A stretch of 64,000 nt of DNA from Sphaerotilus mobilis (GTDB taxonomy: Bacteria > Pseudomonadota > Gammaproteobacteria > Burkholderiales > Burkholderiaceae_C), in contig NZ_SGWV01000007.1 of the NCBI RefSeq assembly GCF_004216565.1, positions 124,001 to 188,000 on the forward strand, in the 5' to 3' direction. Under the pieces are notes generated by a model, which was not told where the DNA came from, ran no database searches, and saw nothing but the letters and a program-made list of their open reading frames with translations. Made by a program: the position numbers and the translations under genes. How positions within the stretch are numbered: the stretch's first letter is position 1; each line of letters begins with the position of its first letter. Of this stretch, positions 50,934 through 60,600 are shown one piece after another.

Positions 50934-53900
50934 TCCACGCCCGAAGCCTGCTCGACGACCTGACCCGCCAGCTCAAGCGCCTGGAAGACGACCTGCGCCA
51001 GCGCCTGTTCACCGACGCCGAGCTGCCCGAGCTGGCCACCGAGCTGAGGCAGGAATGGCAGGCCGCGCGCGATGCCGAACGCTGTGCCGAGACCTTCGAG
51101 AGCTGGGTCGAGCAGGTGCTGACGCAGGCGGGGGTGCACTGGCTGCTCAGCGGCGTGTTCCTGCGCTTCATCGAGGACAACGAGCTGATCGAACGCCCCT
51201 GGCTGGCCGGCCCGCCCGCCAGCGGCCGGCTGGCGCTGGCGCAGGACCGGCACGAGACCTACTTCCGCGCCCATCCGCTGGAAAACGACCGCGACTACCT
51301 GCTGGCCGCCTTCCACGAGGCCGGCAGCCTGCCGGGGCTGCACACCTTCTTCGACGACGCCCACAACCCCGTCTTCCGCCTGCCCATCAGCGGCGATGCC
51401 GCTCTGGCGCTGCGCCAGTTCTGGCAGCAGGTCGACCCGGACACCGGCGAGCTGGTGCACGACTTCTGTGACGCGGCGCGCAACACGCGTTTCCTGGGCG
51501 ACCTCTACCAGGACCTGAGCGAGGCCACACGCAAGCGCTATGCGCTGCTGCAGACGCCCGAGTTCGTCGAAGAATTCATCCTCGACCGCACGCTGACCCC
51601 CGCGATCCGCGAGTTCGGTTTCCGCGAGGTGCGCCTGATCGACCCGACCTGCGGCAGCGGCCACTTCCTGCTCGGCGCCTTCCATCGCCTGGTGGCCGAA
51701 TGGCTGCAGGCCGAACCCGGCCGCAACCCGAAGGACGTGGCGCAGCGCGCGCTGCACGGCGTGGCTGGCGTCGACCTGAACCCCTTCGCGGTCGCCATCG
51801 CCCGCTTCCGCCTCTGGGTCGCCGCCCTCCAGGTCGCCGAGGTCCGCCGCCTGGCCGACGCCCCCGACTTCACGGTCCACGTCGCCATCGGCGACAGCCT
51901 GCTGCACGGCAGCCGCTTCGGCCTGAGCGAATCCGACTCGCTACTTGATGAATCCGAAACCCTTGCCGGCTATGGGCTGCACCATGCCTACGTGAGTGAA
52001 GACCTGGCCCAGGTGAACGAGATCCTCGGCCGCCAATACCACGCTGTGGTCGGTAACCCGCCTTACATCGTGGTGGACGACGCCAAACTGAATGCAGCGT
52101 ATCGCAAACGTTATTCAAGTTGCCAAGGCCAGTATTCTCTTGGCGTGCCATTCACCGAGCGATTATTTGACTTAGCAATTCAAAAGACCAATCGATCAGA
52201 CGCCGGATTTGTCGGCCTAATCACAACCAACTCCTTCATGAAACGGGAGTTTGGCCCCAAACTGGTCAAAACAATTCTCCCAATGTTCGATCTGACGCAC
52301 GTCGTCGACACATCAGGCGCATACATCCCTGGCCACGGAACACCTACAGTTATTCTTTTCGGACGAAGTCGCTCGCCACTGAGCGAATCAGTTCGCGCAG
52401 TCCTTGGCATCAAGGGCGAGCCAACCCAGCCAGACGATCCAGCCAATGGCCTCGTTTGGAATTCCATCCTAAGCGGTATTGATCAACCCGGCTTCGAGAA
52501 CGACTACGTCAGCGCAACCGACATGGCGCGAGTCAAGTTCCACCGACACCCGTGGCGTATCGGCGGCGGCGGCGCGGCTGAACTTTCGGATGAACTCGAC
52601 GATCGTTTTTCAGCTCGCTTTCCGCGTGGCTCAGTTGTATCAGGTACTGGAAGAACAAGTGCTGACGAAGCATTCGTTGTACCTGCATCGATACCACGAC
52701 GATTGGACCTGGAGAAAAATGCGTTCGGTTCTCTGGTTGAGGGTGACAAGGTTCGGGACTGGACGCTGACAGCCAGCGAAACAGTATTCACGCCCTATGG
52801 CGAGGAAGGACTGTTGCCACAGAAAGAATTGCCTCGGGCCCTGCAGTGGCTCTGGCCAGTACGTACATCGCTCGGGGCTCGAATCACTTTCGGGCGCACG
52901 ACGTATGCGCAGGAGGGGCGCCCTTGGTGGGGCTGGCACCAGGTTACTGTTGATCGACTTTACTACAACAACATCATCGCATTCAGCGAAATCGCCACCC
53001 ACAACCACTTCGTCCTTGACCGCGGCGGCAAGGTGTTCAAGCAGACGGCCCCGGTCATCAAGCTGCCCGCTGGCAGCAGTGAAGATGAACACCTGGGGTT
53101 GCTCGGGTTGTTGAATTCGTCGGTGGCGTGTTTTTGGTTTCAACAGGTTTGCCATAACAAGGGCGGCCCGGGTGGCGGCAGCAGCAAAGACGAGAAGTGG
53201 CACGACTTCTATGCTTTCAATTCCACCAAAGTCGCTGAGTTCCCGCTCGTGGACTCTCGACCGATTGAACTGGCTCGTCGGATCGACAACCTGGCGCAAG
53301 CACTGAGTGCGATACAGCCGAACGCGGTCTTGCTGCGTTCGGTGCTTCCAGACCGCAGTAGCCTCGATGCTGCGAAGGCTGAGGCCACTCGCATCGTTCA
53401 TCAAATGGTCGCCTTGCAAGAGGAACTCGACTGGCGCGCCTATCAGCTCTACGGCGTGTTGGAAATCGACATGACGCACGCCAACCCACCGATGGTGCGT
53501 CCTGGCGAACGCGCATTCGAGATCGTCATGGCCCGCCGTATGGCAGCTGGCAAGTTGCAGACGCGCTGGTTTGAATGGCTGAACGTCGAAACCACCACGG
53601 AGGTTCCGGAGCACTGGCCCGACGACTACCAGCAATTGGTCCAGCGCCGGATTCAATTGATCGAGACCGAGCGCAACGTTGGCCTCATCGAGTCGTTCGG
53701 CTGCAAGCGCCGATGGGAGTTGCCGAGCTGGCAGGAACTGGAACAAGCCGCCCTGCGCGACTGGTTGCTCGACCGGCTGGAAGCGCCCGCCCTGTGGCCC
53801 GCCAGCGATGAGCATACGGCGCAGATCAGCAGCGTGCGCAAGCTGGCCGATGCGGTCGCGCGGGATGCGGCGTTCTTGCAGGTGGCCGAGCTGTATGCCG

Positions 53901-54685
53901 GACAAGCCGGCTTCGACCTGCAGCGCCTGGTGGCCGAGTTGACGGCGGCGGAGAGCGTGCCGTTTCTGCCCGTGTTGCGCTACAGCGAGACCGGCCTGCG
54001 CAAGCGCGCGCAGTGGCAGGCGACCTGGGAACTGCAGCGCCAGGAAGATGCCATCGACGCCCAGGTCGTGGCCAACAACGCCGAGGACTGGCGCGCCGAG
54101 CTGACGGCCCAGGCGCGCGAGCAGTTCGGCAGCGCCGAGCTGAGCGATGCGAAGGCGTGGATCGGACAGCAGCTCGCCAGCGAGATCGCCCGCCAGCAGG
54201 CCGAGGAAAAGGCCGCCCGCATCGGCCCCATCCCCGTGCCGCCGAAGTACCAGGGCAAGGACTTCCTCAAGACCGACATCTGGCGCCTGCGCGGCGGCCT
54301 GGACGTGCCCAAGGAACGCTGGATCAGCTACCCCGGCTGCGAACGCGGGGCAGACGGCAGCACCCCGCTGGCCTGGGCCGGCTGGAACCACCTGCAGCAG
54401 GCCACCGCCCTGGCCGGCTACCTGATGGACATGAAGGACAACGAAGGCTGGGACAGCGCCCGCCTGCTCCCCCTGCTCACCGGCCTGGACGAACTCGTGC
54501 CCTGGCTGCGGCAATGGCACAACGAGCCCGACCCCCGCTACGACGGCGTGTGCATGGGCGACTACTTCCAGGGCTTCGTCACCGACCAGGCGCGCGAGCT
54601 GGGGTGCACGCTGGAGGAGTTGCGCGGGTGGAAGCCGCAGGCGGGTGCGAAGCGGCGCGGCGGGCGGCCGAAGAAGGAGGCCTGA
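50930..54685 (+). CDS. pglX: BREX type 2 adenine-specific DNA methyltransferase PglX
   Basis: 1251 residues. It starts at TTG 50930, supported by GGGAGAG five bases upstream and overlap with the pglW stop. N-terminal helical part 1-225; SAM motif I DPTCGSGHFLLGAF (Asp238 onward); catalytic motif IV NPPY at 376-379, the class gamma N6-adenine methyltransferase set. From about residue 385 to 900 (nt 52090-53650) the DNA is clearly lower in GC, with host-atypical codons, and holds the target-recognition region; the C-terminal third returns to normal GC. PglX marks host DNA and is needed for BREX phage exclusion. Closing region has KKKEA-like basic tail (RRGGRPKKEA). Confidence 0.92.
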   Translation: MIHARSLLDDLTRQLKRLEDDLRQRLFTDAELPELATELRQEWQAARDAERCAETFESWVEQVLTQAGVHWLLSGVFLRFIEDNELIERPWLAGPPASGRLALAQDRHETYFRAHPLENDRDYLLAAFHEAGSLPGLHTFFDDAHNPVFRLPISGDAALALRQFWQQVDPDTGELVHDFCDAARNTRFLGDLYQDLSEATRKRYALLQTPEFVEEFILDRTLTPAIREFGFREVRLIDPTCGSGHFLLGAFHRLVAEWLQAEPGRNPKDVAQRALHGVAGVDLNPFAVAIARFRLWVAALQVAEVRRLADAPDFTVHVAIGDSLLHGSRFGLSESDSLLDESETLAGYGLHHAYVSEDLAQVNEILGRQYHAVVGNPPYIVVDDAKLNAAYRKRYSSCQGQYSLGVPFTERLFDLAIQKTNRSDAGFVGLITTNSFMKREFGPKLVKTILPMFDLTHVVDTSGAYIPGHGTPTVILFGRSRSPLSESVRAVLGIKGEPTQPDDPANGLVWNSILSGIDQPGFENDYVSATDMARVKFHRHPWRIGGGGAAELSDELDDRFSARFPRGSVVSGTGRTSADEAFVVPASIPRRLDLEKNAFGSLVEGDKVRDWTLTASETVFTPYGEEGLLPQKELPRALQWLWPVRTSLGARITFGRTTYAQEGRPWWGWHQVTVDRLYYNNIIAFSEIATHNHFVLDRGGKVFKQTAPVIKLPAGSSEDEHLGLLGLLNSSVACFWFQQVCHNKGGPGGGSSKDEKWHDFYAFNSTKVAEFPLVDSRPIELARRIDNLAQALSAIQPNAVLLRSVLPDRSSLDAAKAEATRIVHQMVALQEELDWRAYQLYGVLEIDMTHANPPMVRPGERAFEIVMARRMAAGKLQTRWFEWLNVETTTEVPEHWPDDYQQLVQRRIQLIETERNVGLIESFGCKRRWELPSWQELEQAALRDWLLDRLEAPALWPASDEHTAQISSVRKLADAVARDAAFLQVAELYAGQAGFDLQRLVAELTAAESVPFLPVLRYSETGLRKRAQWQATWELQRQEDAIDAQVVANNAEDWRAELTAQAREQFGSAELSDAKAWIGQQLASEIARQQAEEKAARIGPIPVPPKYQGKDFLKTDIWRLRGGLDVPKERWISYPGCERGADGSTPLAWAGWNHLQQATALAGYLMDMKDNEGWDSARLLPLLTGLDELVPWLRQWHNEPDPRYDGVCMGDYFQGFVTDQARELGCTLEELRGWKPQAGAKRRGGRPKKEA

Positions 54686-54688
54686 GCC

Positions 54689-55957
54689 ATGGCCGACCAA
54701 GACGCACAAGCCCAGATCAACCACGCGGTGCCCACCCCCCCGCCGCCGCCCTTGTTCACGCTCGACCTGGGTGCGAATGGGGGCGTGCTGGCCCCGACCT
54801 CGATCGAAGAAGCTGTTGGCTGGATTCAGGCTGAAATCAGTTTCTGGGATTGGGTCAATGGGCACCGTCATAGAAACGGCGGGCAGGACCAAGGACTGCG
54901 CAGTGCCTACAGTTCCTTGCACCAAGCGCTGAACACCTTGCAGCAAGCAGAAGGGTTTCGATCGTCAAACTTCGGGCATTTCCAGGCCTTGGTGGTTCAG
55001 GCGCAGAACCACCTTCAGGCGGCACTTCTATCGACGAACTTGCCCCACAGTGCAACGCCACTGGCAAAACAGATTGCGGCCTACCGCACTGCCCATGGTG
55101 ACCATGCGGCGAACTACTTCGCGAGCGTGTTCGTTCCCCCTCAAGGAGAGCACACATTCCGGCCCGAAGGCCTCGACGGATGGCGCGGTTTTTTGGAGGG
55201 TTTGAACGCTCGCTTTGGCGCAATGACTGAGTCGCATTTGGATCCATCCGCGCAAGCCACGCACCTGGCCCTCGACGAACTGCGTGCCAAGGCGGAGGCC
55301 TTGTTGGGCGAGAAGAAGCAGGTCTACGAAGCGCTGCACCGCGACTACCGCAGCTTGACCGAGGCGGTCGGTCTTAGAAAGGACGAGCAGAGCGACGCCT
55401 TCGACGAGGCCCAGACTGCTCGTGACGACGAGTTCAATGAGCTGAAGCGTCGACACCAAGCAGAAATGGCCGCGCTGCAAGCCAAGTTCAATACCGAGAT
55501 GACCCTGCGTGCGCCGGTGGCCTATTGGGAGAAGAAGGGTGAAAAGCACAAACAGAACATGTGGATTGCAGGCGTTCTGTCGGTGCTCGCGCTGATTGCC
55601 ACACCGGCAGCCCTCGCCTTCTGGATCCACGATGTGCTGAAGGACACGCCGGTCGACAAGGCCCCAGCCAGCTGGCGGCTGGCGATCCTGGCGCTGGTGG
55701 GCTTGTTCGCCGTGTGGGCCGTGCGACTTCTGGTCCGCATCTACCTGAGCCAGGTCCACCTGGCCACCGATGCCGCCGAGAGGGTGGTCATGGTCAAGAC
55801 CTACCTTGCGCTGCTGGAAGGCGACAAGCTGCCCGAACAGGAGGACCGTCAGATGATCTTGCAGGCCCTGTTCCGACCGGCGACCGATGGCATCGTGAAG
55901 GACGAAGGCATTCCGCCGGGAGCGCTCGAAGTCCTGACGCGCAACGGCAAGGGATGA
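54689..55957 (+). CDS. two-TM coiled-coil protein (DUF6161-like) within the BREX operon
   Basis: 422 residues. It starts three bases after pglX, with AAGGAGG eight bases upstream. N-terminal 200 residues are helical and unfamiliar; about 210-285 is a charged coiled coil (DEAQTARDDEFNELKRRHQA); two transmembrane helices follow, about 291-313 (MWIAGVLSVLALIATPAALA) and 328-350 (WRLAILALVGLFAVWAVRLL). The end, KTYLALLEGDKLPEQEDRQM onward, resembles DUF6161 proteins from memory; I could not check this. GC is lower than in pglW. It would anchor part of the system at the membrane, or act as an effector. It is not a known BREX core gene. Confidence 0.7.
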   Translation: MADQDAQAQINHAVPTPPPPPLFTLDLGANGGVLAPTSIEEAVGWIQAEISFWDWVNGHRHRNGGQDQGLRSAYSSLHQALNTLQQAEGFRSSNFGHFQALVVQAQNHLQAALLSTNLPHSATPLAKQIAAYRTAHGDHAANYFASVFVPPQGEHTFRPEGLDGWRGFLEGLNARFGAMTESHLDPSAQATHLALDELRAKAEALLGEKKQVYEALHRDYRSLTEAVGLRKDEQSDAFDEAQTARDDEFNELKRRHQAEMAALQAKFNTEMTLRAPVAYWEKKGEKHKQNMWIAGVLSVLALIATPAALAFWIHDVLKDTPVDKAPASWRLAILALVGLFAVWAVRLLVRIYLSQVHLATDAAERVVMVKTYLALLEGDKLPEQEDRQMILQALFRPATDGIVKDEGIPPGALEVLTRNGKG

Positions 55958-56062
55958 GCCCCGGGACTGGCCACGGTCGAACCCCACGCAGAATCAAAAA
56001 ACTTCGCAGAGATGCCGCACCTAAAGAAAAAGCGGTCGCCCGACTGAAAAAATCGAGTCCCC

Positions 56063-57598
56063 ATGATCGGCTATGAATTCCTGAGCACCCGGATCCCGCT
56101 GCGCCTGCCACCTGTGGCGCGGCCAGCGCAGGTGCGGCCGGTGACGCGCATCGAACGGCTGGCTGATCTGCTGGCTGTGCCGCGCCATGTGGCGCCGGGG
56201 GCTGACGCGACGATCCTGGAACATGTCCTCTTTGCCCTCAAGCATGAAGACATGCAGATGGCCTTGTTGCTGGAGGCCCTGCGCCTGGTCAGCGCCGAGG
56301 AACTGACGGCGGCCCTCAGCGCGCAGCGCACCGGCAGCTACCTGCGCAAGGCCGCCTTCCTGTGGGAGAAGGCCCACGGTCGCGAACTGCCGATGCCTTG
56401 GGACAGCACGGGCGGCAACTACGTCGACCTGTTCGATGCGACGGACCACTACGTCGGACCGGTTTGGGAGCGAAGTCAGCGACTGCGGGTGAACTTCAAC
56501 GGCATCGGGCCCTTCGACTTCTGCCCGGTGGTCCGCCGCGATGACGCGCTCGCGCAGCGCGGGCAGCAGGTGCTGGACCGCTTGCAGGCCTGGGCCAGCG
56601 ACCCGGGTCATCAGGGCACGCTGGAGCGGGTGCTGAGCTGGGCCTACCTGTCCGAGACGCGCGACTCCTTCGCGATCGAGCAGGAGACGCCGTCGCCCGA
56701 CAAGGAAAGGGCCTTCCTGCAGGCCCTGGCTCACCTGCGTGATCGCCGGCCCTTGAGCGAGGACTACCTGGTCGAACTGCAGAACACGGTGATCTCCAGC
56801 CCCTTGCGGGTGGAGGCACAGTTCCGCATCGAGCAGAACTGGCTGCAGCGCGGTGGGCACGGCGCCCTGGCGGTGCGTTATGTGCCGCCCCCGCCCGACC
56901 GGTTGCCCGCCCTGATGGACGGCTGGATGCGAATGGCCAACAGCCAGGGTGGGGACGTGCCACCGTTCGTGCGGGCGGCGCTGGTGAGCTTCGGCTTTGT
57001 CTACCTGCATCCCTTCATGGACGGCAACGGACGCCTGTCTCGCCTGCTGGCACATCACAGCCTGAACCTGCAGCAGGTGCTGCCGGTCATCGGCGAACAA
57101 CCCACGTTGCTTCCGCTGTCGGTGGCCATGAAGCGCCACGAGGCGCTCTACCTCGCTACGCTGGAGTCGTTCAGCCGGCCGGCACGCGGCCTGTGGGACG
57201 TCACCTATCTGGCGGACAACGTGTTCGCCTTCGAGTTCATGTCCACGCCGCAGATCTATGCGCACTGGGACGGCGATTCGGCGGCCCGCTTCGTCACGGC
57301 GTGCGCCGAACAGGCCCTGACGCAGTCGCTGATCGACGAGACGCTGTTCATCCAGTCCCACGACCGCGCTTTCGAACGCATCGACCGCGAGTTCGACCTG
57401 CCCAACCGCACCATCAACCTGCTGATCCAGTGGATCCAGCAGAACGGTGGCCGCATGCCGGCACGCCGTCGTCAGGCCAGTGAACTGGCACTGATGAAGG
57501 CTGAACAGATCGATCGCATCGAGGCCATCGTGGCGACGAGCTTCCAGCTCACATCGCTTGCGCCACCGACATCACCACAACAGGCCAACGAAGCCTGA
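56063..57598 (+). CDS. Fic-domain AMP-transferase (class II, autoinhibited) within the BREX operon
   Basis: 511 residues from ATG 56063; an in-frame stop 18 bases upstream excludes a longer form. Fic core motif intact: HPFMDGNGRLSR at 316-327 (catalytic His316). The inhibitory helix lies before it, SFAIEQ with Ser202 and Glu206, matching (S/T)xxxE, so it is a class II protein that would be off until the helix moves. The N-terminal 130 residues are an extra helical domain, and the C-terminal part (IDREFDLPNRTINLLIQWIQ) is winged-helix-like. Fic proteins add AMP or other groups to target proteins. It follows an AT-rich 105-base gap that could hold an internal promoter and is 16 bases before pglY. 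Confidence 0.9.
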   Translation: MIGYEFLSTRIPLRLPPVARPAQVRPVTRIERLADLLAVPRHVAPGADATILEHVLFALKHEDMQMALLLEALRLVSAEELTAALSAQRTGSYLRKAAFLWEKAHGRELPMPWDSTGGNYVDLFDATDHYVGPVWERSQRLRVNFNGIGPFDFCPVVRRDDALAQRGQQVLDRLQAWASDPGHQGTLERVLSWAYLSETRDSFAIEQETPSPDKERAFLQALAHLRDRRPLSEDYLVELQNTVISSPLRVEAQFRIEQNWLQRGGHGALAVRYVPPPPDRLPALMDGWMRMANSQGGDVPPFVRAALVSFGFVYLHPFMDGNGRLSRLLAHHSLNLQQVLPVIGEQPTLLPLSVAMKRHEALYLATLESFSRPARGLWDVTYLADNVFAFEFMSTPQIYAHWDGDSAARFVTACAEQALTQSLIDETLFIQSHDRAFERIDREFDLPNRTINLLIQWIQQNGGRMPARRRQASELALMKAEQIDRIEAIVATSFQLTSLAPPTSPQQANEA

Positions 57599-57614
57599 GG
57601 GAGCCAGACCGTCC

Positions 57615-60600
57615 ATGACCACCCCCATCCGCGACCTCATCAGCATCCCCGAGCGGGTGCACCAAGGCGACTTCGTGCTCAAGCTGTCGGACGGCGTGGC
57701 CCACGCCGACCAGACGCTGCGCGATTACGTCGTCACGCCGCAGCTGGCCGATGCATTCGCGAACGCGCTGGGTTTCATCCAGCAGTCCGTCGCCAGCAAC
57801 AGCAGCAAGGCGGCCTACCTGCACGGCTCCTTCGGCTCGGGCAAGAGCCATTTCATGGCCGTGCTCAACTTGCTGCTGGCGGGCCATGCCCAGGCGCGTG
57901 CGATGCCGGAACTGGCAAGCGCCGTGGCGCAGTCGGACTGGGCGCGGTCCAAGCGTTTCCTGATGGTCCCGTATCACATGATCGGCTCGACCGACATGGA
58001 ATCGGCCATCTTGGGCGGCTACGCCGAACACGTCCGGCGCCTGCACCCGAGCGCGCCAGTGCCCGGTTTCTACCTGGCCGATGACCTGTTCAACGATGCC
58101 CGGTCAATGCGGCTGCGGCTGGGTGACGAGGACTTCTTCGCCAAGCTCAACGAGGCCCCGACCAGCCAGGGCGGCGGAGGCGCCAACAAGGCAGACAGCG
58201 AGCCAGACAGCGGTGGGGGCTGGGGCGACATGGACGGCGGCTGGGACGCGATCAGCTTCGAGGCCGCCATGCTGGAGCCGCCCGCCGGCGAGGAGCGCGG
58301 CCGGCTGGTCGGTGCCCTGATCAGCCAGTTCTTCACCGCCTTCCAGGCGCTGGCGGGCTCCGGCGAGGCCTTTGTGCCGCTGGATGCCGGGCTGGCGATC
58401 ATGAGCCGCCATGCGCGCGACCTGGGCTACGACGCGGTCATCCTGTTCCTCGACGAGATGGTGCTGTGGCTGGCCAGCCGGGCCGGCGACGTGGCCTTCG
58501 TCAGCCAAGAGGGCACCAAGCTCGTCAAGCTGGTGGAGGCCACGCACGCCGACCGGCCGATCCCGCTGATCAGCTTCGTGGCCCGCCAGCGCGACCTGCG
58601 CGACCTCGTCGGCGAACACCTGACCGGTGCCACCGGCGTGCAGTTCAGCGACGTGCTCAAGTTCTGGGAAGCGCGCTTCCACAAGATCACGCTCGAAGAC
58701 CGCAACCTGCCCGCCATCGCCGAAAAGCGCGTGCTGCGGCCGGTCAGTGACGATGCCCGCCGCACGCTGGCCAACGCCTTCGACGACGTGCTGCGCCTGC
58801 GCCGCGACGTGCTGGACACGCTGCTGACGACCGAGGCCGACCGGGACATGTTCCGCCAGGTCTACCCCTTCAGCCCCGCCCTGGTGCAGGCGCTGATCGC
58901 CGTGTCGGCCGCGCTGCAGCGCGAGCGCACGGCCCTGAAGCTGATGATGCAGTTGCTGGTGGACCGGCGCGCCGATCTGGAGCTGGGCCAGCTGATCCCC
59001 GTGGGCGACCTGTGGGACGTCATCGCAGAAGGTGACGAGCCCTTCTCGGAAGCCATGCGCATGCATTTCGAGAACGCCAAGCGCCTCTACCAGCAGCGCC
59101 TGCTGCCGATGCTCGAAAGCAAGGCCGGCACGACCTGGGAAGCCATCCGGCTGGGCCAGGCCGAGCCCGCACGCGCCAAGGCGCTGCGCAACGATGCGCG
59201 CCTGCTCAAGACGCTGCTGCTGGCCGCGCTGGTGCCGGAGGTGGAAGCCCTCCGGGCCCTGACGGCGGCGCGGCTGACGGCCCTGAACCACGGCACCTTC
59301 CGCACGCCCATCCCCGGTCAGGAGGCCCAGCACGTGCTGCGCAAGCTGCGCGACTGGGCCGGCGAGGTCGGCGAGCTGAAGGTCAGCGACGATGCCAACC
59401 CGGTCGTGTCGATCCAGATCACCGGCGTGGACCTGGAACCGGTGCTCAAGGCCGCCGAGGTGGTCGACAACCCGGGCAACCGGCGCAAGACGGTGCGCGA
59501 GCTGCTGTTCGACCAACTGGGCATCGAGGACAAGGGCACGATGTTCCACCACGTCGACCACCAATGGCGCGGCACGCGCAGGGAGGTGGAGGTGGTCTAC
59601 GAGAACGTGCGCGGGATGGCCGACGAGCGCCTGCGTGACCGCACCGGCGCCTGGACCGTCGTGCTGGACCTGCCCTTCGACGAACCGCACCGCAGCCCCA
59701 CCGACCACCTGGCGTGGCTGGGCAACTACCGGGGCGGCGCAACCCACACGCTGGTCTGGCTCACGGCCTTCCTGAGCGCCCGGTCGGAGGCGGACCTGAA
59801 GCGCTACGTGGTGCTCGATCACATCCTGCAGGGCGATCGCTTCGAGACCTACTCGACCCACCTGAACTACGTCGACCGGGTGCAGGCGAAGGCGCTGGCC
59901 AAGAACCAGCGCGACTCGCTGCGCATCAAGCTGATCGGCCATCTGGAAGTTGCCTACCGGGTGCGCGAGGAACCACGCGACGCCATCACCCATGAGCTGA
60001 GCGCCGAACAGCAGTTCCACTCGCTCGACCCGACACTGGCCCCACGGCCGCCGGTGGGCGTGAACTTCAAGACGGCGTTCGAGGACCTGCTCAACCAGCT
60101 CTTCACGCACCGCTACCCGGCGCATCCGCACTTCGAAGAGAACATCCGCTTGCCGACGTTGCGCAAGATCTGGCCGGAGATCAAGGCCGCCATCGAGGCA
60201 CCGGAGCGCCGCATCGTCGTGACCGATGCGGCCACGCGCAAGCTGCTGCGCTCGATCGTCAACCCGTTGCAGCTGGGCAAGATGGGCGAGACGCCGCTGC
60301 AGATCGAGACGCACTGGCAGTCGCACTTTTCGCAACAGGCCGCCCGGGATGCCGAGGCCGGCCCGGTGACCGTCGCCCGGGTCCGCCGATGGATCGACCA
60401 GCCCCGCGCGATGGGGCTGCCGCACGAACTGCAGAACCTGATCATCCTGGCCTGGGCCCTGATGACCAACCGCCGCTTGGTGCAGAACGGCGGGCCCTAC
60501 GAGGCCGATGTGGATCGCCTGGCCGATGACGTGGAACTGCGCGAACAGGCCCTGCCGCACCCCGAAGACTGGGCCCTGGCCGGCCGGCGCGCGGGGTCGC

